Shown in pieces: positions 7,340-15,276 of a stretch of DNA of 20,437 bases. The notes under the pieces were generated by a model. The model did not search any database. It was not told the origin of the DNA and worked only from the letters and a program-made list of their open reading frames with translations. Origin of the DNA: an uncultured Collinsella sp. (GTDB lineage: Bacteria; Actinomycetota; Coriobacteriia; Coriobacteriales; Coriobacteriaceae); contig CATXWM010000037.1 in assembly GCA_958403205.1 (NCBI GenBank), positions 1 through 20,437 on the forward strand. The letters run 5' to 3'. Within the stretch, counting starts at the first letter, position 1, and each line of letters begins with the position of its first letter. Both the position numbers and the translations under genes were made by a program.

Positions 7340-7732
7340 CTATTGGGCAAGCTTGAGCTTACACCATGCGATTTCATTATAGAGGTAGGCGCGGCGTGCA
7401 TCATCCTCCGACAAATTACCCAGCTTCTCTTCAAAACCTTGAATATCAGCTTTAAGCTTGTCGGCATCGACGGTCGCCAAATCGCAAGCGCGCTCGGCGA
7501 GAACGGTCACGACATCGTCCGCAACCTGGGCATAGCCGCCGGCCACGGCAAACGTGTGGTCGACAGTGCCCATGGCCTTATCGGAAACGCGAACGTAACC
7601 GCGGTCGATCGTGCAGATCTCGCTGGAGTGAGCAGGCAGAACGCCAAACTCACCATCCGTGGACGGAATCGACACAAACGCAGCGTCGCCCTCATAGGCG
7701 CAGCTCACGGGGCACACGATGCGGATACGCAT
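7340..7732 (-). CDS. atpC: F1Fo ATP synthase epsilon subunit
   Basis: Central-stalk subunit that couples and regulates F1 rotation. It has the N-terminal beta-sandwich (about 1-85, with SIPSTDGEFGVLPAHS as the family signature) and a C-terminal helical hairpin (about 88-128). The length of 130 aa is typical. It is the last gene of the atp operon. Its ATG follows the atpD stop by 3 nt, with GGGGGAGA inside the atpD 3' end as ribosome-binding site. A terminator follows within about 40 nt. Confidence 0.95.
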   Translation of the reverse strand: MRIRIVCPVSCAYEGDAAFVSIPSTDGEFGVLPAHSSEICTIDRGYVRVSDKAMGTVDHTFAVAGGYAQVADDVVTVLAERACDLATVDADKLKADIQGFEEKLGNLSEDDARRAYLYNEIAWCKLKLAQ

Positions 7733-7735
7733 AAC

Positions 7736-9190
7736 CTACTTCTCCCCCATCTTGCGGGCGCGCTCGCGCACGTCCTCAATCGTGGAAGCATAGCGGAAAG
7801 CCTGCTCGGGCAGGTCATCGGCCTTGCCGTCGACAATCTCGGCGAAGGAGCGGACGGTATCCTCGACGCGAACATAGACACCGGGGTTGCCGGTGAACTT
7901 CTCGGCGACGTGGAAGGACTGCGAGAGGAACTGCTGAATCTTACGAGCGCGGTTGACCGTAAGGCGCTGCTCCTCGGACAGCTCGTCCATACCCAGAATG
8001 GCGATGATGTCCTGAAGGTCGGAGTACTCCTGCAGAAGCTCCTGGACCTTAACGGCGACACGGTAGTGCTCCTCGCCGACGATCGAGGGATCGAGGGCGT
8101 CGGAGGAAGACGCGAGCGGGTCGATGGCCGGGAACAGGCCGAGCGACGAAATGCTACGCGAAAGAACCGTAGTGGCGTCGAGGTGCGTAAACGTCGTGGC
8201 GGGAGCCGGGTCGGTCAGGTCGTCTGCGGGGACGTAGACAGCCTGAACAGAGGTGATGGAGCCCGTCTTGGTCGAGGTAATGCGCTCCTGGAGGTCGCCC
8301 ATCTCGGTAGCCAGCGTGGGCTGGTAGCCAACGGCGGACGGCATACGGCCCAGAAGGGCGGAAACCTCGGAACCGGCCTGGGAGAAGCGGAAGATGTTAT
8401 CGATGAACAGCAGGACGTCCTGGCCACGATCGCGGAAGTACTCAGCGGTGGTGAGGCCGGCCAGACCGATGCGCAGACGCGCTCCAGGCGGCTCGTTCAT
8501 CTGACCGTAGACCAAGCAAGTCTTGTCGATAACGCCGGACTCGCTCATCTCGAGATAAAGGTCGGTACCCTCGCGGGTACGCTCGCCGACGCCGGTGAAC
8601 ACCGAGGTGCCGCCGTGCTCCTGAGCGAGGTTGTTGATGAGTTCCTGAATCAGAACGGTCTTGCCGACGCCGGCACCGCCAAACAGGCCCGTCTTACCGC
8701 CACGAATGTAGGGCTCAAGAAGGTCGACGGCCTTGATACCGGTCTCGAAGATCTCGGTCTTGGTGGTGAGCTCGTCAAAGCGGGGCGCTGCGTGGTGAAT
8801 GGGGTAGAACTCCTCCACCTCGGGCATGGGCTTTCCGTCAACGGGCTTGCCCATAACGTTCCAAATGCGGCCGAGCGTCTTGGGGCCAACGGGCATCTTC
8901 ATGGGCTCACCGGTATCGGTGGCGACAAGGCCGCGCTGCAGACCGTCGGTCGAGGACATGGCGACCGTGCGGACAACGCCGCCCGGAAGCTGGCTCTCGA
9001 CCTCGAGGATCGTGCTCAGGTGACCGATCGGGGTCTCGGCCTCGACCGTGAGCGCGTTGTAGATCGGGGGCACCGCGCCGTCAAACTTGACGTCGACGAC
9101 AGGGCCGATGATACGAACGATGCGACCATCACCGGCAGTCGTCTTCTTGGTGGCTTCCTCGACCGCAAGCTTTACGGTGTTATTAGCCAT
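7736..9190 (-). CDS. atpD: F1Fo ATP synthase beta subunit (catalytic)
   Basis: Catalytic subunit of F1. It has the Walker A GGAGVGKT (171-178), the catalytic glutamate in GVGERTREG (about Glu203), Walker B LLFIDN (260-265), and ALLGRMPSAVGYQPTLATEMG as the family signature region. The length of 484 aa is slightly above the usual 460-480, owing to a longer N-terminus (about 20 residues before GRIVRIIGPVVDV). The start ATG overlaps the atpG stop by one base (TAATG), which suggests translational coupling. A long open frame on the opposite strand is a codon-bias shadow. Confidence 0.97.
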   Translation of the reverse strand: MANNTVKLAVEEATKKTTAGDGRIVRIIGPVVDVKFDGAVPPIYNALTVEAETPIGHLSTILEVESQLPGGVVRTVAMSSTDGLQRGLVATDTGEPMKMPVGPKTLGRIWNVMGKPVDGKPMPEVEEFYPIHHAAPRFDELTTKTEIFETGIKAVDLLEPYIRGGKTGLFGGAGVGKTVLIQELINNLAQEHGGTSVFTGVGERTREGTDLYLEMSESGVIDKTCLVYGQMNEPPGARLRIGLAGLTTAEYFRDRGQDVLLFIDNIFRFSQAGSEVSALLGRMPSAVGYQPTLATEMGDLQERITSTKTGSITSVQAVYVPADDLTDPAPATTFTHLDATTVLSRSISSLGLFPAIDPLASSSDALDPSIVGEEHYRVAVKVQELLQEYSDLQDIIAILGMDELSEEQRLTVNRARKIQQFLSQSFHVAEKFTGNPGVYVRVEDTVRSFAEIVDGKADDLPEQAFRYASTIEDVRERARKMGEK

Positions 9191-10098
9191 TACTGTTCCT
9201 CCAATGCTGAGGCTCCGCCGACGATCTCGTTAATCTCGGTCGTGATCGAAGCCTGACGCACGCGACTATACGTGCGGGTAAGGGTCGAGATGATCGCGGT
9301 GGCGTTTTCCGTCGCGGAGTGCATGGCCTTGCGGCGTGCACCCTGCTCGGCAGCCGCCGAATCGATCAGGGCCTGATAGATGACCGTCAGGATATACGAC
9401 GGTACAAGCTTGCCGAGAACATGCTCGGGAGAGGGCACGAACTCGAACGTGGACGAGATGCGCTTAGGGGCGTCGGTCTCGTTCTTACGCGGACCGTGGG
9501 CCATAGCGATCATCTCGGGATCGAGCGGCAGCAAGTGCTCGACGCGAAGCTCCTGATCCACGCGGTTCTTGGCGTGGTGGTAGACAAGCTCGACACGGTC
9601 AAGCTCACCGGCACGATACGCATCGCAGATATGAGAGGAGATCATGCGAGCCTGATTGAAATCGGGCTCGGAGGAATTGCCCTCAAAGTGCATGATGACG
9701 TTTGCGCGGTCGCGGAAATACGTGGCCGGCTTGCGTCCACACGCAATGATCTCGCACTCGATGCCATCGTTCGCCCAAGAAACGGCGAGTTTTTCGGCCG
9801 TGCGCTCCACCGTCGTATTGAAACCGCCGGCAAGGCCGCGGTCCGAAGCAATGACGACAATCAGGCCGCGCTTAACGCTCTCATGCTTCTGCAGCATGGG
9901 ATCGGTGCCCGAACAGGAGGCGTCGCCGGCGACCGTCAACATGACGTCGGTCAGCGCCTCCTTATAGGGCTCGGCCTGCTTGGAGCGATCGAGGGCACGA
10001 CGGATCTTGGCCGTAGAGACCATTTCCATCGTGCGCGTGATCTGCTTGGTCGTGGTAACCGAGGAGATTCGCTTCTTAATGTCGCGAAGGTTGGCCAT
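9190..10098 (-). CDS. atpG: F1Fo ATP synthase gamma subunit
   Basis: Rotor shaft of F1. The N-terminal MANLRDIKKRISSVTTTKQITRTMEMVSTAKIR-type helix and the C-terminal helix (about 260-298, ending TRTYSRVRQASITTEINEIVGGASAL) match the coiled coil that penetrates the alpha3beta3 head. The length of 302 aa is normal. It starts 5 nt after the atpA stop, with GAGGAGA overlapping the end of atpA as ribosome-binding site, and its TAA shares a base with the atpD start. Confidence 0.96.
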   Translation of the reverse strand: MANLRDIKKRISSVTTTKQITRTMEMVSTAKIRRALDRSKQAEPYKEALTDVMLTVAGDASCSGTDPMLQKHESVKRGLIVVIASDRGLAGGFNTTVERTAEKLAVSWANDGIECEIIACGRKPATYFRDRANVIMHFEGNSSEPDFNQARMISSHICDAYRAGELDRVELVYHHAKNRVDQELRVEHLLPLDPEMIAMAHGPRKNETDAPKRISSTFEFVPSPEHVLGKLVPSYILTVIYQALIDSAAAEQGARRKAMHSATENATAIISTLTRTYSRVRQASITTEINEIVGGASALEEQ

Positions 10099-10103
10099 AG
10101 GGC

Positions 10104-11702
10104 TTAGTTCTCCTCTGATCCAGTCGTATCGGCATGGTGCTTGGCCATGAACTGCTGCTTAAAGTCGCCGATGACGCGCAAGAGCTCAGCCTTGGTGTCG
10201 TCATCAATCTTCTTGGCGCGAACCTTGTCGAGCAGCGAGCCAAAGCCATTGTCCATGTACTCGATAAGCTCAGCGCGGAAAGGCAGCACGTCGGCAATCT
10301 CGAGATCGTCGAGGAAGCCCTCGTTGCCTGCAAACAGAACTGCAATCTGCTCGCCAACCTCGAACGGCTTGTAGCGCGGCTGCTTAAGGAGCTCAGTCAT
10401 GCGAGCGCCGTGGGTAAGCTGCTTTTGCGTGGCCTCGTCGAGGTCGGAGCCAAACTGGGTAAAGCCAGCGAGCTCCTGATAGGAAGCGAGGTCCAGACGG
10501 AGGTTGCCGGCGACCTGCTTCATAGCCTTGGTCTGTGCGTCACCACCGACGCGGGACACGGAGATGCCCACGTCGACTGCCGGGCGCTGGCCCTGGAAGA
10601 AGAGCTCGGACTGCAGGTAGATCTGACCATCGGTAATGGAAATGACATTGGTCGGAATGTAGGCCGAGACGTCGCCGTCCTGGGTCTCGATGATCGGCAG
10701 AGCCGTCATGGAGCCGTAACCGTTCTTCTTGGACATCTTGACGGCACGCTCGAGCAGACGAGAGTGCAGGTAAAAGATGTCGCCAGGATAGGCCTCGCGT
10801 CCGGGCGGACGATGCAGCGTCAGCGACATCTGACGGTAGGCCACAGCCTGCTTGGACAGGTCGTCGTAGATGACGAGCACGTGGCCGCCGGGGTTGGTCT
10901 CGCTGGCGGGCTTGCCGTCCTCGCCGTTGTACATGAAGAACTCGCCGATAGCGGCACCGGCCATAGGCGCGATGTACTGCATAGGGGCGGAATCGGCAGC
11001 GGTGGCCGAAACGATGATGGTGTAGTCGAGCGCACCGTGCTGAGCGAGGGTCTCGCGGATGTTGGCAACCGTGGAGGCCTTCTGGCCGATGGCGACATAG
11101 ATGCAGACCATGCCCTTGCCGCGCTGATTAAGGATAGCGTCGATGGCAATGGCGGTCTTACCGGTCTTACGGTCGCCGATGATGAGCTCACGCTGACCAC
11201 GGCCGATAGGCACCATGGAGTCGATGGCCAACAGGCCGGTCTGAACCGGCTCGCACACCGGTGTACGGTCGATGACGCCGGGGGCCTTGAACTCGATAGG
11301 ACGACGGTGCGTGGCGACAATGTCACCCAAACCGTCGATGGGCTGGCCGAGCGGATTGACAACGCGGCCGAGCATGGCACGGCTCACGGGGATATCCATA
11401 ATGCGGCCAGTGGTGCGGCACTCGTCGCCTTCCTTGATGGAGTCGACGGCACCAAACAGAACGGCGCCGACCTCGTCACGGTCAAGGTTCTGGGCGAGGC
11501 CGAAGACGGTCTCACCGGTATCGGAGCTCTTGAACTCCAGAAGCTCGCCTGCCATGGCGCTCTTGAGGCCGGAGACGCGCGCGATGCCGTCGCCTACCTC
11601 GTCGACCGTAGAAACCTCATGCGTATCGACCGTCGCGGAGAGGCTCGTGAGCTGCTCCTGCAGTTTCTTGGCGATATCCTGGGCATTGAGGGTTTCGGAC
11701 AT
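10104..11702 (-). CDS. atpA: F1Fo ATP synthase alpha subunit
   Basis: Non-catalytic nucleotide-binding subunit of F1. It carries the P-loop GDRKTGKT (176-183), the IYDDLSKQA Walker B region and the ISVSRVGGDAQ segment with the arginine that reaches into the catalytic site of beta. The length of 532 aa is slightly longer than the common 500-515 because the C-terminal tail is extended. The ATG overlaps the atpH stop by one base, and GGAGGTGA inside atpH acts as the ribosome-binding site. Confidence 0.97.
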   Translation of the reverse strand: MSETLNAQDIAKKLQEQLTSLSATVDTHEVSTVDEVGDGIARVSGLKSAMAGELLEFKSSDTGETVFGLAQNLDRDEVGAVLFGAVDSIKEGDECRTTGRIMDIPVSRAMLGRVVNPLGQPIDGLGDIVATHRRPIEFKAPGVIDRTPVCEPVQTGLLAIDSMVPIGRGQRELIIGDRKTGKTAIAIDAILNQRGKGMVCIYVAIGQKASTVANIRETLAQHGALDYTIIVSATAADSAPMQYIAPMAGAAIGEFFMYNGEDGKPASETNPGGHVLVIYDDLSKQAVAYRQMSLTLHRPPGREAYPGDIFYLHSRLLERAVKMSKKNGYGSMTALPIIETQDGDVSAYIPTNVISITDGQIYLQSELFFQGQRPAVDVGISVSRVGGDAQTKAMKQVAGNLRLDLASYQELAGFTQFGSDLDEATQKQLTHGARMTELLKQPRYKPFEVGEQIAVLFAGNEGFLDDLEIADVLPFRAELIEYMDNGFGSLLDKVRAKKIDDDTKAELLRVIGDFKQQFMAKHHADTTGSEEN

Positions 11703-12178
11703 TAGGCTTCACCTCCGTACGAATTAGCAGAGTTTGCGAGGGTCTCCTGCGCGACGCGCAGCTGAGTCTTGACGGAAATGTCACGACGCTCGCCGCGGGC
11801 CTCGAGCACCAGGCCGCCCACGATAGACGGGTCGACCTGCTCGATAAGGAATACCTTGCGGCCGAAGTCCTGCTCGCATTTCTTAGTGATGGTTTGACGC
11901 AGCTCGTCGTCGAGCGGGATCGCCGTGGTGACGGTCACGCCCACTACATCCTCGTCTTCCTCGGCAACATACTTAAAGGCAGCTGCCACCTTGGGAAGAA
12001 GGTCGAGCTGGTCGCGCTTGGACATGGTGTCGAGCACGGCGATGATCTCGGGGCTGGCGCTAGCCAGGCGCTCGATCATCTCGAGGTCCTCGAACACATG
12101 GTTCTCGGCCTTGGCGGCTTCCAAAAGGGAGCGCGCGTAGGTCTCGAGCACCTTGTCCTGATAGCGGCTAGTCGGCAT
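11702..12178 (-). CDS. atpH: F1Fo ATP synthase delta subunit
   Basis: Peripheral-stalk subunit (OSCP-type) that links the b dimer to the top of F1. The protein is 158 aa, somewhat shorter than the usual 175-180. An N-terminal helical domain starts with YARSLLEAAK, and the C-terminal part has VDPSIVGGLVLEARGERRDISVKTQL, the conserved signature of the family. The ATG lies inside the last codons of atpF (11-nt overlap) and the stop overlaps the atpA start, so translation is coupled on both sides. Confidence 0.93.
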   Translation of the reverse strand: MPTSRYQDKVLETYARSLLEAAKAENHVFEDLEMIERLASASPEIIAVLDTMSKRDQLDLLPKVAAAFKYVAEEDEDVVGVTVTTAIPLDDELRQTITKKCEQDFGRKVFLIEQVDPSIVGGLVLEARGERRDISVKTQLRVAQETLANSANSYGGEA

Positions 12179-12770
12179 TCAGGCTACCTGCTTCCTGGAT
12201 GTAGCGCTCGATGAGCTTCTTCTGCTCGGACTCGTCCTCGAGTGCCTCGCCCACGATCTTGGTGGCGACGGCAACGGACAGGTCGGCGATGGAGCTCGCG
12301 GCACCGGCGTAGATGGACTTGCGCTCGTCCTCGACGGTCGTATGGGCCTTGGCGATGATCTCCTCGGCCTCCTTGTGAGCAGCCTCGATGATACGGGCGC
12401 GCTCGGACTCGGCGTCCTTACGGGCCTCGAGAACGATGTCGGCAGCCTGACGACGGGCGTCGGTGACGATCGAGTCGGACTCAGCGCGCTTGGCGATGGC
12501 CTCCTGCTTGGTCTTCTCGGCCTCGTCGAGGCTCTCCTCGATCTTCTTGCCGCGCTCCTCCATGGTTTTCATGATGCCCGGCAGGGCGACCTTTGCCAGC
12601 ACGATCCAGATGATCAGGAAGGCGATAAGCGCCGGGATGAACTCCGCCATCTTAGGGATGAGGATGTCCGCACCGGCAGCGCCGTCCTCGGCGAACGCGG
12701 AAACCGGCATGAGCAGCGCGGCCGCGGACGCGGAGAGTGCGATCGCGCTCTTCTGGGATGAAAGATTCAT
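12168..12770 (-). CDS. atpF: F1Fo ATP synthase b subunit
   Basis: Membrane-anchored peripheral stalk. Order of parts: an Ala-rich signal-peptide-like N-terminus (about 9-28, ending SAFAED), a transmembrane helix (about 42-62, AEFIPALIAFLIIWIVLAKVAL), then a long charged coiled coil (about 68-165) and a helical C-terminus that contacts delta. The length of 200 aa exceeds the usual 155-170, mainly because of the N-terminal extension. The ATG at 12770 is supported by GGAG 8 nt upstream. It follows atpE by 15 nt and overlaps atpH. Confidence 0.95.
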   Translation of the reverse strand: MNLSSQKSAIALSASAAALLMPVSAFAEDGAAGADILIPKMAEFIPALIAFLIIWIVLAKVALPGIMKTMEERGKKIEESLDEAEKTKQEAIAKRAESDSIVTDARRQAADIVLEARKDAESERARIIEAAHKEAEEIIAKAHTTVEDERKSIYAGAASSIADLSVAVATKIVGEALEDESEQKKLIERYIQEAGSLNAD

Positions 12771-12785
12771 ACTTGACGCTCCGTG

Positions 12786-12980
12786 CTATTTAACGATCAG
12801 CGCGACAACGAAGCCGATCAGAGCCAGAGCCTCGCCGAAGGCGGAGCCCATGATGAAGACGGTGAACACGCGGCCCTGGACCTCAGGCTGACGGGCCATA
12901 GCACCCGTAGCACCCAGAGCAGACAGGCCGATAGCAAGACCAGCGCCGATAACACCGAGACCGTAACCGATAACTCCCAC
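12786..12980 (-). CDS. atpE: F1Fo ATP synthase c subunit (ring proteolipid)
   Basis: Two-helix hairpin that forms the ion-carrying ring in the membrane. Helix 1 is Gly/Ala-rich (about 2-28), the polar loop is ARQPE (29-33), and helix 2 contains the ion-binding carboxylate Glu50 in GSAFGEALALIG. Translation begins at GTG (12980) with an excellent AAAGGAGG 4 nt upstream. An in-frame TAA nine codons further up leaves no other start. At 64 aa it is shorter than typical c subunits (70-85), with helix 1 about 11 residues shorter than in E. coli. The residues corresponding to the Na+ ligands of Ilyobacter (Gln32, Ser66) are Ile and Ala, so protons are the likely coupling ion. Confidence 0.95.
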   Translation of the reverse strand: MGVIGYGLGVIGAGLAIGLSALGATGAMARQPEVQGRVFTVFIMGSAFGEALALIGFVVALIVK

Positions 12981-13104
12981 GATTCCTCCTTTGTCGTGCG
13001 TGTCTTATTTCACGCAGGATAACCTTTTTATAACTGCCGAGCTCCATGGGTACGGGCACCGGCGGTTTAACGAATTGCCTTACCTTTGAGGCGCGAACGG
13101 AAGA
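12981..13104 (-). promoter_or_regulatory. atpB-atpE intergenic leader with hairpin and strong ribosome-binding site
   Basis: This is the only long gap (124 nt) inside the operon. On the minus strand it ends in a small hairpin (GCGTG, 8-nt A-rich loop, CACGC; 12998-13015) and then AAAGGAGG 4 nt before the atpE GTG. High c-subunit output is needed for the ring, and a translation-enhancing leader here is known in E. coli. The same role in this organism is inference. Confidence 0.4.
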
Positions 13105-13908
13105 CTACTCCTCCTCCGCGACCTCCTCTGCCTCGGAGACATACACGGCGGTAAGGACCGTGAAGACGTAGGCCTGGATGGCGCCGACCACAAGCTCGAT
13201 CGCGTAGATCAGGATGAGGATGGCAAGCCAGGCAAGCGAAGGCAGGGCGCCAACGGCGTGAGCCGCGGAAGCCTGCTGAAGCAGCGGCTGCATGAACATG
13301 CTCGCCATGATGGCGAACGAACCCATGACCACGTGTCCTGCGAACATGTTGCAGAACAGACGGACGGCGAGCGTGATAAGGCGCAGGAAGGTCGAAAAGA
13401 GCTCGACGACCCACACAAGCACGTTCATCGGGAAGCTCACGCCCTCCGGGGCGAGGCTCTTGATGTAGCCAATCACGCCGTGAGCCTTGCATCCGTAGTA
13501 GATGAAGTACACGAAGGCAAAGATGGCGAGCGCGGCGGTGGAGCCAATCGCGCCGGTGCCGGGCTTCATTCCCGGGATCAGGCCGATCATGTTATTGATC
13601 AGGATGAACAGGAAAAGCGAGCACAGAAACGGGAAGTGCTTCTTCCAGTTCTCACCCACGACGCCCTTGCCGATATCGTTCTCGACGTACTCGATGATGT
13701 ACTCGAAACCGTTGACGAAGAAGCCCTTGGGAACCAGGGTCTGCTTCTTCTTGAACACGGCCAGGACGATCAGGAGCACGATCGTGGAGACGATCAGCCA
13801 AAACGAGTACTGCGTGATACCGCAGCTCAAATCGCCCACGACGGGGGTGGAGCTGAACTCGCTAACCAGATGATTAATCTCATCGGGCAGCTTTTCAAAA
13901 ATTTCCAC
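13105..13908 (-). CDS. atpB: F1Fo ATP synthase a subunit
   Basis: Membrane stator subunit that forms the proton half-channels. The essential arginine lies in LAVRLFCNMFAGH (about Arg183), and the last helix IYAIELVVGAIQAYVFTVLTAVYV (Glu/Gln pair at about 238 and 245) is the conserved C-terminal signature. Five to six hydrophobic segments are visible (about 33-52, 93-112, 121-139, 165-186, 190-210, 225-257). The length of 267 aa is normal. The GTG start (13908) has GAAAGG 6 nt upstream and lies 3 nt after the stop of the atpI-like gene. An acidic EEVAEEE tail ends the protein. Confidence 0.95.
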   Translation of the reverse strand: MEIFEKLPDEINHLVSEFSSTPVVGDLSCGITQYSFWLIVSTIVLLIVLAVFKKKQTLVPKGFFVNGFEYIIEYVENDIGKGVVGENWKKHFPFLCSLFLFILINNMIGLIPGMKPGTGAIGSTAALAIFAFVYFIYYGCKAHGVIGYIKSLAPEGVSFPMNVLVWVVELFSTFLRLITLAVRLFCNMFAGHVVMGSFAIMASMFMQPLLQQASAAHAVGALPSLAWLAILILIYAIELVVGAIQAYVFTVLTAVYVSEAEEVAEEE

Positions 13909-13911
13909 GAC

Positions 13912-14235
13912 TTACCTTTCGACCTCATGAGGATCCCGCAGTACCTTGGCGACGCGAACCGCGCAGGCGGCCATAAAGGCCACGAAGCCGATCGCCTCGC
14001 CCAGGAGGAACATGCGAAATGCCTCTCCGAACAACACAAACACAACCAAGGTAAAGACAAGCAACGCGATTGCCGAGACCGCGAGACTCACCATACCCTT
14101 GAGCATGTCCGCATTCTGCTTATCGTCAAGAACCGGCTTGAGCGTAAAGACAAAGGGAAGGAAGGCAATCGCGCCCGCGATGGCACCTGCAACGATAGCG
14201 AGCAGATCGGCTATCTGAAACACTGGCGTCCCCAC
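13912..14235 (-). CDS. atpI: AtpI-like membrane protein, first gene of the ATP synthase operon
   Basis: Small hydrophobic protein of 107 aa with three predicted membrane segments (about 8-32, 46-70 and 74-95) and a basic C-terminal tail. The sequence itself is poorly conserved, so I assign it mainly by position: it is directly upstream of atpB with a 3-nt gap, where AtpI, a factor linked to c-ring assembly and Mg2+ handling, is normally found. The start is uncertain. GTG at 14235 follows a weak AAGGAAA, while an internal GTG four codons later has GGGGA at better spacing. Confidence 0.7.
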   Translation of the reverse strand: MGTPVFQIADLLAIVAGAIAGAIAFLPFVFTLKPVLDDKQNADMLKGMVSLAVSAIALLVFTLVVFVLFGEAFRMFLLGEAIGFVAFMAACAVRVAKVLRDPHEVER

Positions 14236-14285
14236 TTTCCTTTTTTATCGCCTCACAGGACAGTTCCCGCCAAACATTGGTGACT

Positions 14286-14313
14286 ATTGTACGAGCCAAT
14301 CGCTAAAGTACAA
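14286..14313 (-). promoter_or_regulatory. Candidate promoter of the ATP synthase operon
   Basis: On the minus strand, TTGTAC (14313-14308) and TACAAT (14291-14286) are separated by 16 nt, about 50 nt upstream of the first gene. The -10 matches the vegetative consensus at five of six positions; the -35 keeps only the TTG. Confidence 0.5.
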
Positions 14314-14418
14314 CCGAAAAAGCATCGGTTAATACGCACCTGTTCGTTTTCTTAAGACCTTCTTTATGCCGCAGGTACGGTAATACGTTTTTCTCGAACC
14401 CTGCAGGGCAAAACGTCC

Positions 14419-14463
14419 GTTAAAAGGAGTGCGCGCGGTCGTCTTTTGTTCGACCGCGCGCAC
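14419..14463 (-). terminator. Terminator-like hairpin after upp
   Basis: A perfect 13-bp GC-rich stem (GTGCGCGCGGTCG at 14429-14441 with 14451-14463) closes a 9-nt loop and is followed on the minus strand by CTCCTTTTAA, a modest T-run. It sits about 45 nt after the upp stop and upstream of the ATP synthase promoter, so it probably separates the two units. Confidence 0.65.
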
Positions 14464-14505
14464 CATTTCTTCGTATTTTCGACGTTAGCCGGTATGGCCC
14501 AGAGA

Positions 14506-15153
14506 TTACAGCGTGCCGTAGATGCGGTCGCCGGCGTCGCCCAGGCCGGGAACGATGTAGGCAGCCTCGTTGAGATGGTCGTCGATGGCGCAGGTATAGA
14601 TATGCACATCAGGATCCTTCTCAGTCAGCGACTTGAGGCCCTCGGGCGCGGCGACGATGCACAGCATGCGGATATCCTTGACACCGCGCTCGCGCAGGTA
14701 GCTGATGGCCATCTCGGCCGAACCGCCCGTGGCGAGCATGGGGTCGACAACCAGGCAGATGCGCTGGTCGATATCCTTGGGCATCTTGCAGTAATACTCA
14801 TGCGGCTCGTGGGTGACCTCGTCGCGCTCCATACCGATGTGGCCCACGCGAGCGGAGGGTACCAAGTCGAGGATGCCATCGACCATGCCAAGGCCTGCAC
14901 GCAGGATGGGAACGATGGCGAGCTTTTTGCCGGCAAGCTGCTTAAACGTTGCGGTGGTGATGGGGGTCTCGACTTCGACGTCTTCCATGGGCAGGTCGCG
15001 CATGGCCTCGTAGCCGTCAAAAAGTGCGAGCTCGCGCACGAGCTGGCGGAACTGGTTGGTGCCGGTGTTTTTGTCGCGCAGGATCGACAGCTTGTGCTGG
15101 ACGAGCGGGTGATCGACAAGCGTCACACGGGACGCATCGTAGGTGACGGTCAT
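14506..15153 (-). CDS. upp: Uracil phosphoribosyltransferase
   Basis: Pyrimidine salvage enzyme that makes UMP from uracil and PRPP in the cytoplasm. It has the PRPP-binding loop VDPMLATGGSA (136-146), the conserved ILRAGLGM segment (83-90) and the C-terminal uracil-binding GLGDAGDRIYGT. I chose the ATG at 15153 (215 aa, close to the usual 208-210) with GGGG about 10 nt upstream. A start at 15213 would add 20 residues unlike the family. It lies 123 nt downstream of glpK, and the gap contains two overlapping hairpins. Confidence 0.95.
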   Translation of the reverse strand: MTVTYDASRVTLVDHPLVQHKLSILRDKNTGTNQFRQLVRELALFDGYEAMRDLPMEDVEVETPITTATFKQLAGKKLAIVPILRAGLGMVDGILDLVPSARVGHIGMERDEVTHEPHEYYCKMPKDIDQRICLVVDPMLATGGSAEMAISYLRERGVKDIRMLCIVAAPEGLKSLTEKDPDVHIYTCAIDDHLNEAAYIVPGLGDAGDRIYGTL

Positions 15154-15176
15154 GGGTTGATTGCCCCTTTCGTTGC

Positions 15177-15204
15177 GGCCGCAAAACGGCCTTGCTGACA
15201 AGGC
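15177..15204 (-). promoter_or_regulatory. Two mutually exclusive small hairpins in the upp leader
   Basis: GGCCG/CGGCC with a 5-nt loop (15177-15191) and GCCTTG/CAAGGC with a 4-nt loop (15189-15204) share three bases, so they cannot both form. They lie 24-51 nt before the upp start. No T-run follows, so transcription attenuation is not evident. A role in RNA stability or translation is possible but unproven. Confidence 0.3.
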
Positions 15205-15276
15205 GCGCAGCAATGTTGCCGCCGCACGCCATGCATAAGTTTAGCGGTTTGTTGTATCGAGCAGCCCATCGCAGCC

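Noticed and set aside
7343..9256. A 637-codon open frame on the plus strand opposite atpC and atpD
   Set aside because: It is antisense to two certain genes, is low-complexity (Gly/Asp/Leu/Val-rich) and matches no family. It is a codon-bias shadow common in GC-rich DNA.
10134..11705. A 523-codon open frame on the plus strand opposite atpA
   Set aside because: Same reason: it is an exact shadow of atpA with no recognisable domains.
14396..14408. CCTGCAGG palindrome downstream of the upp hairpin as an operator
   Set aside because: An 8-bp palindrome alone is expected by chance in sequence of this composition, and nothing around it supports a function.
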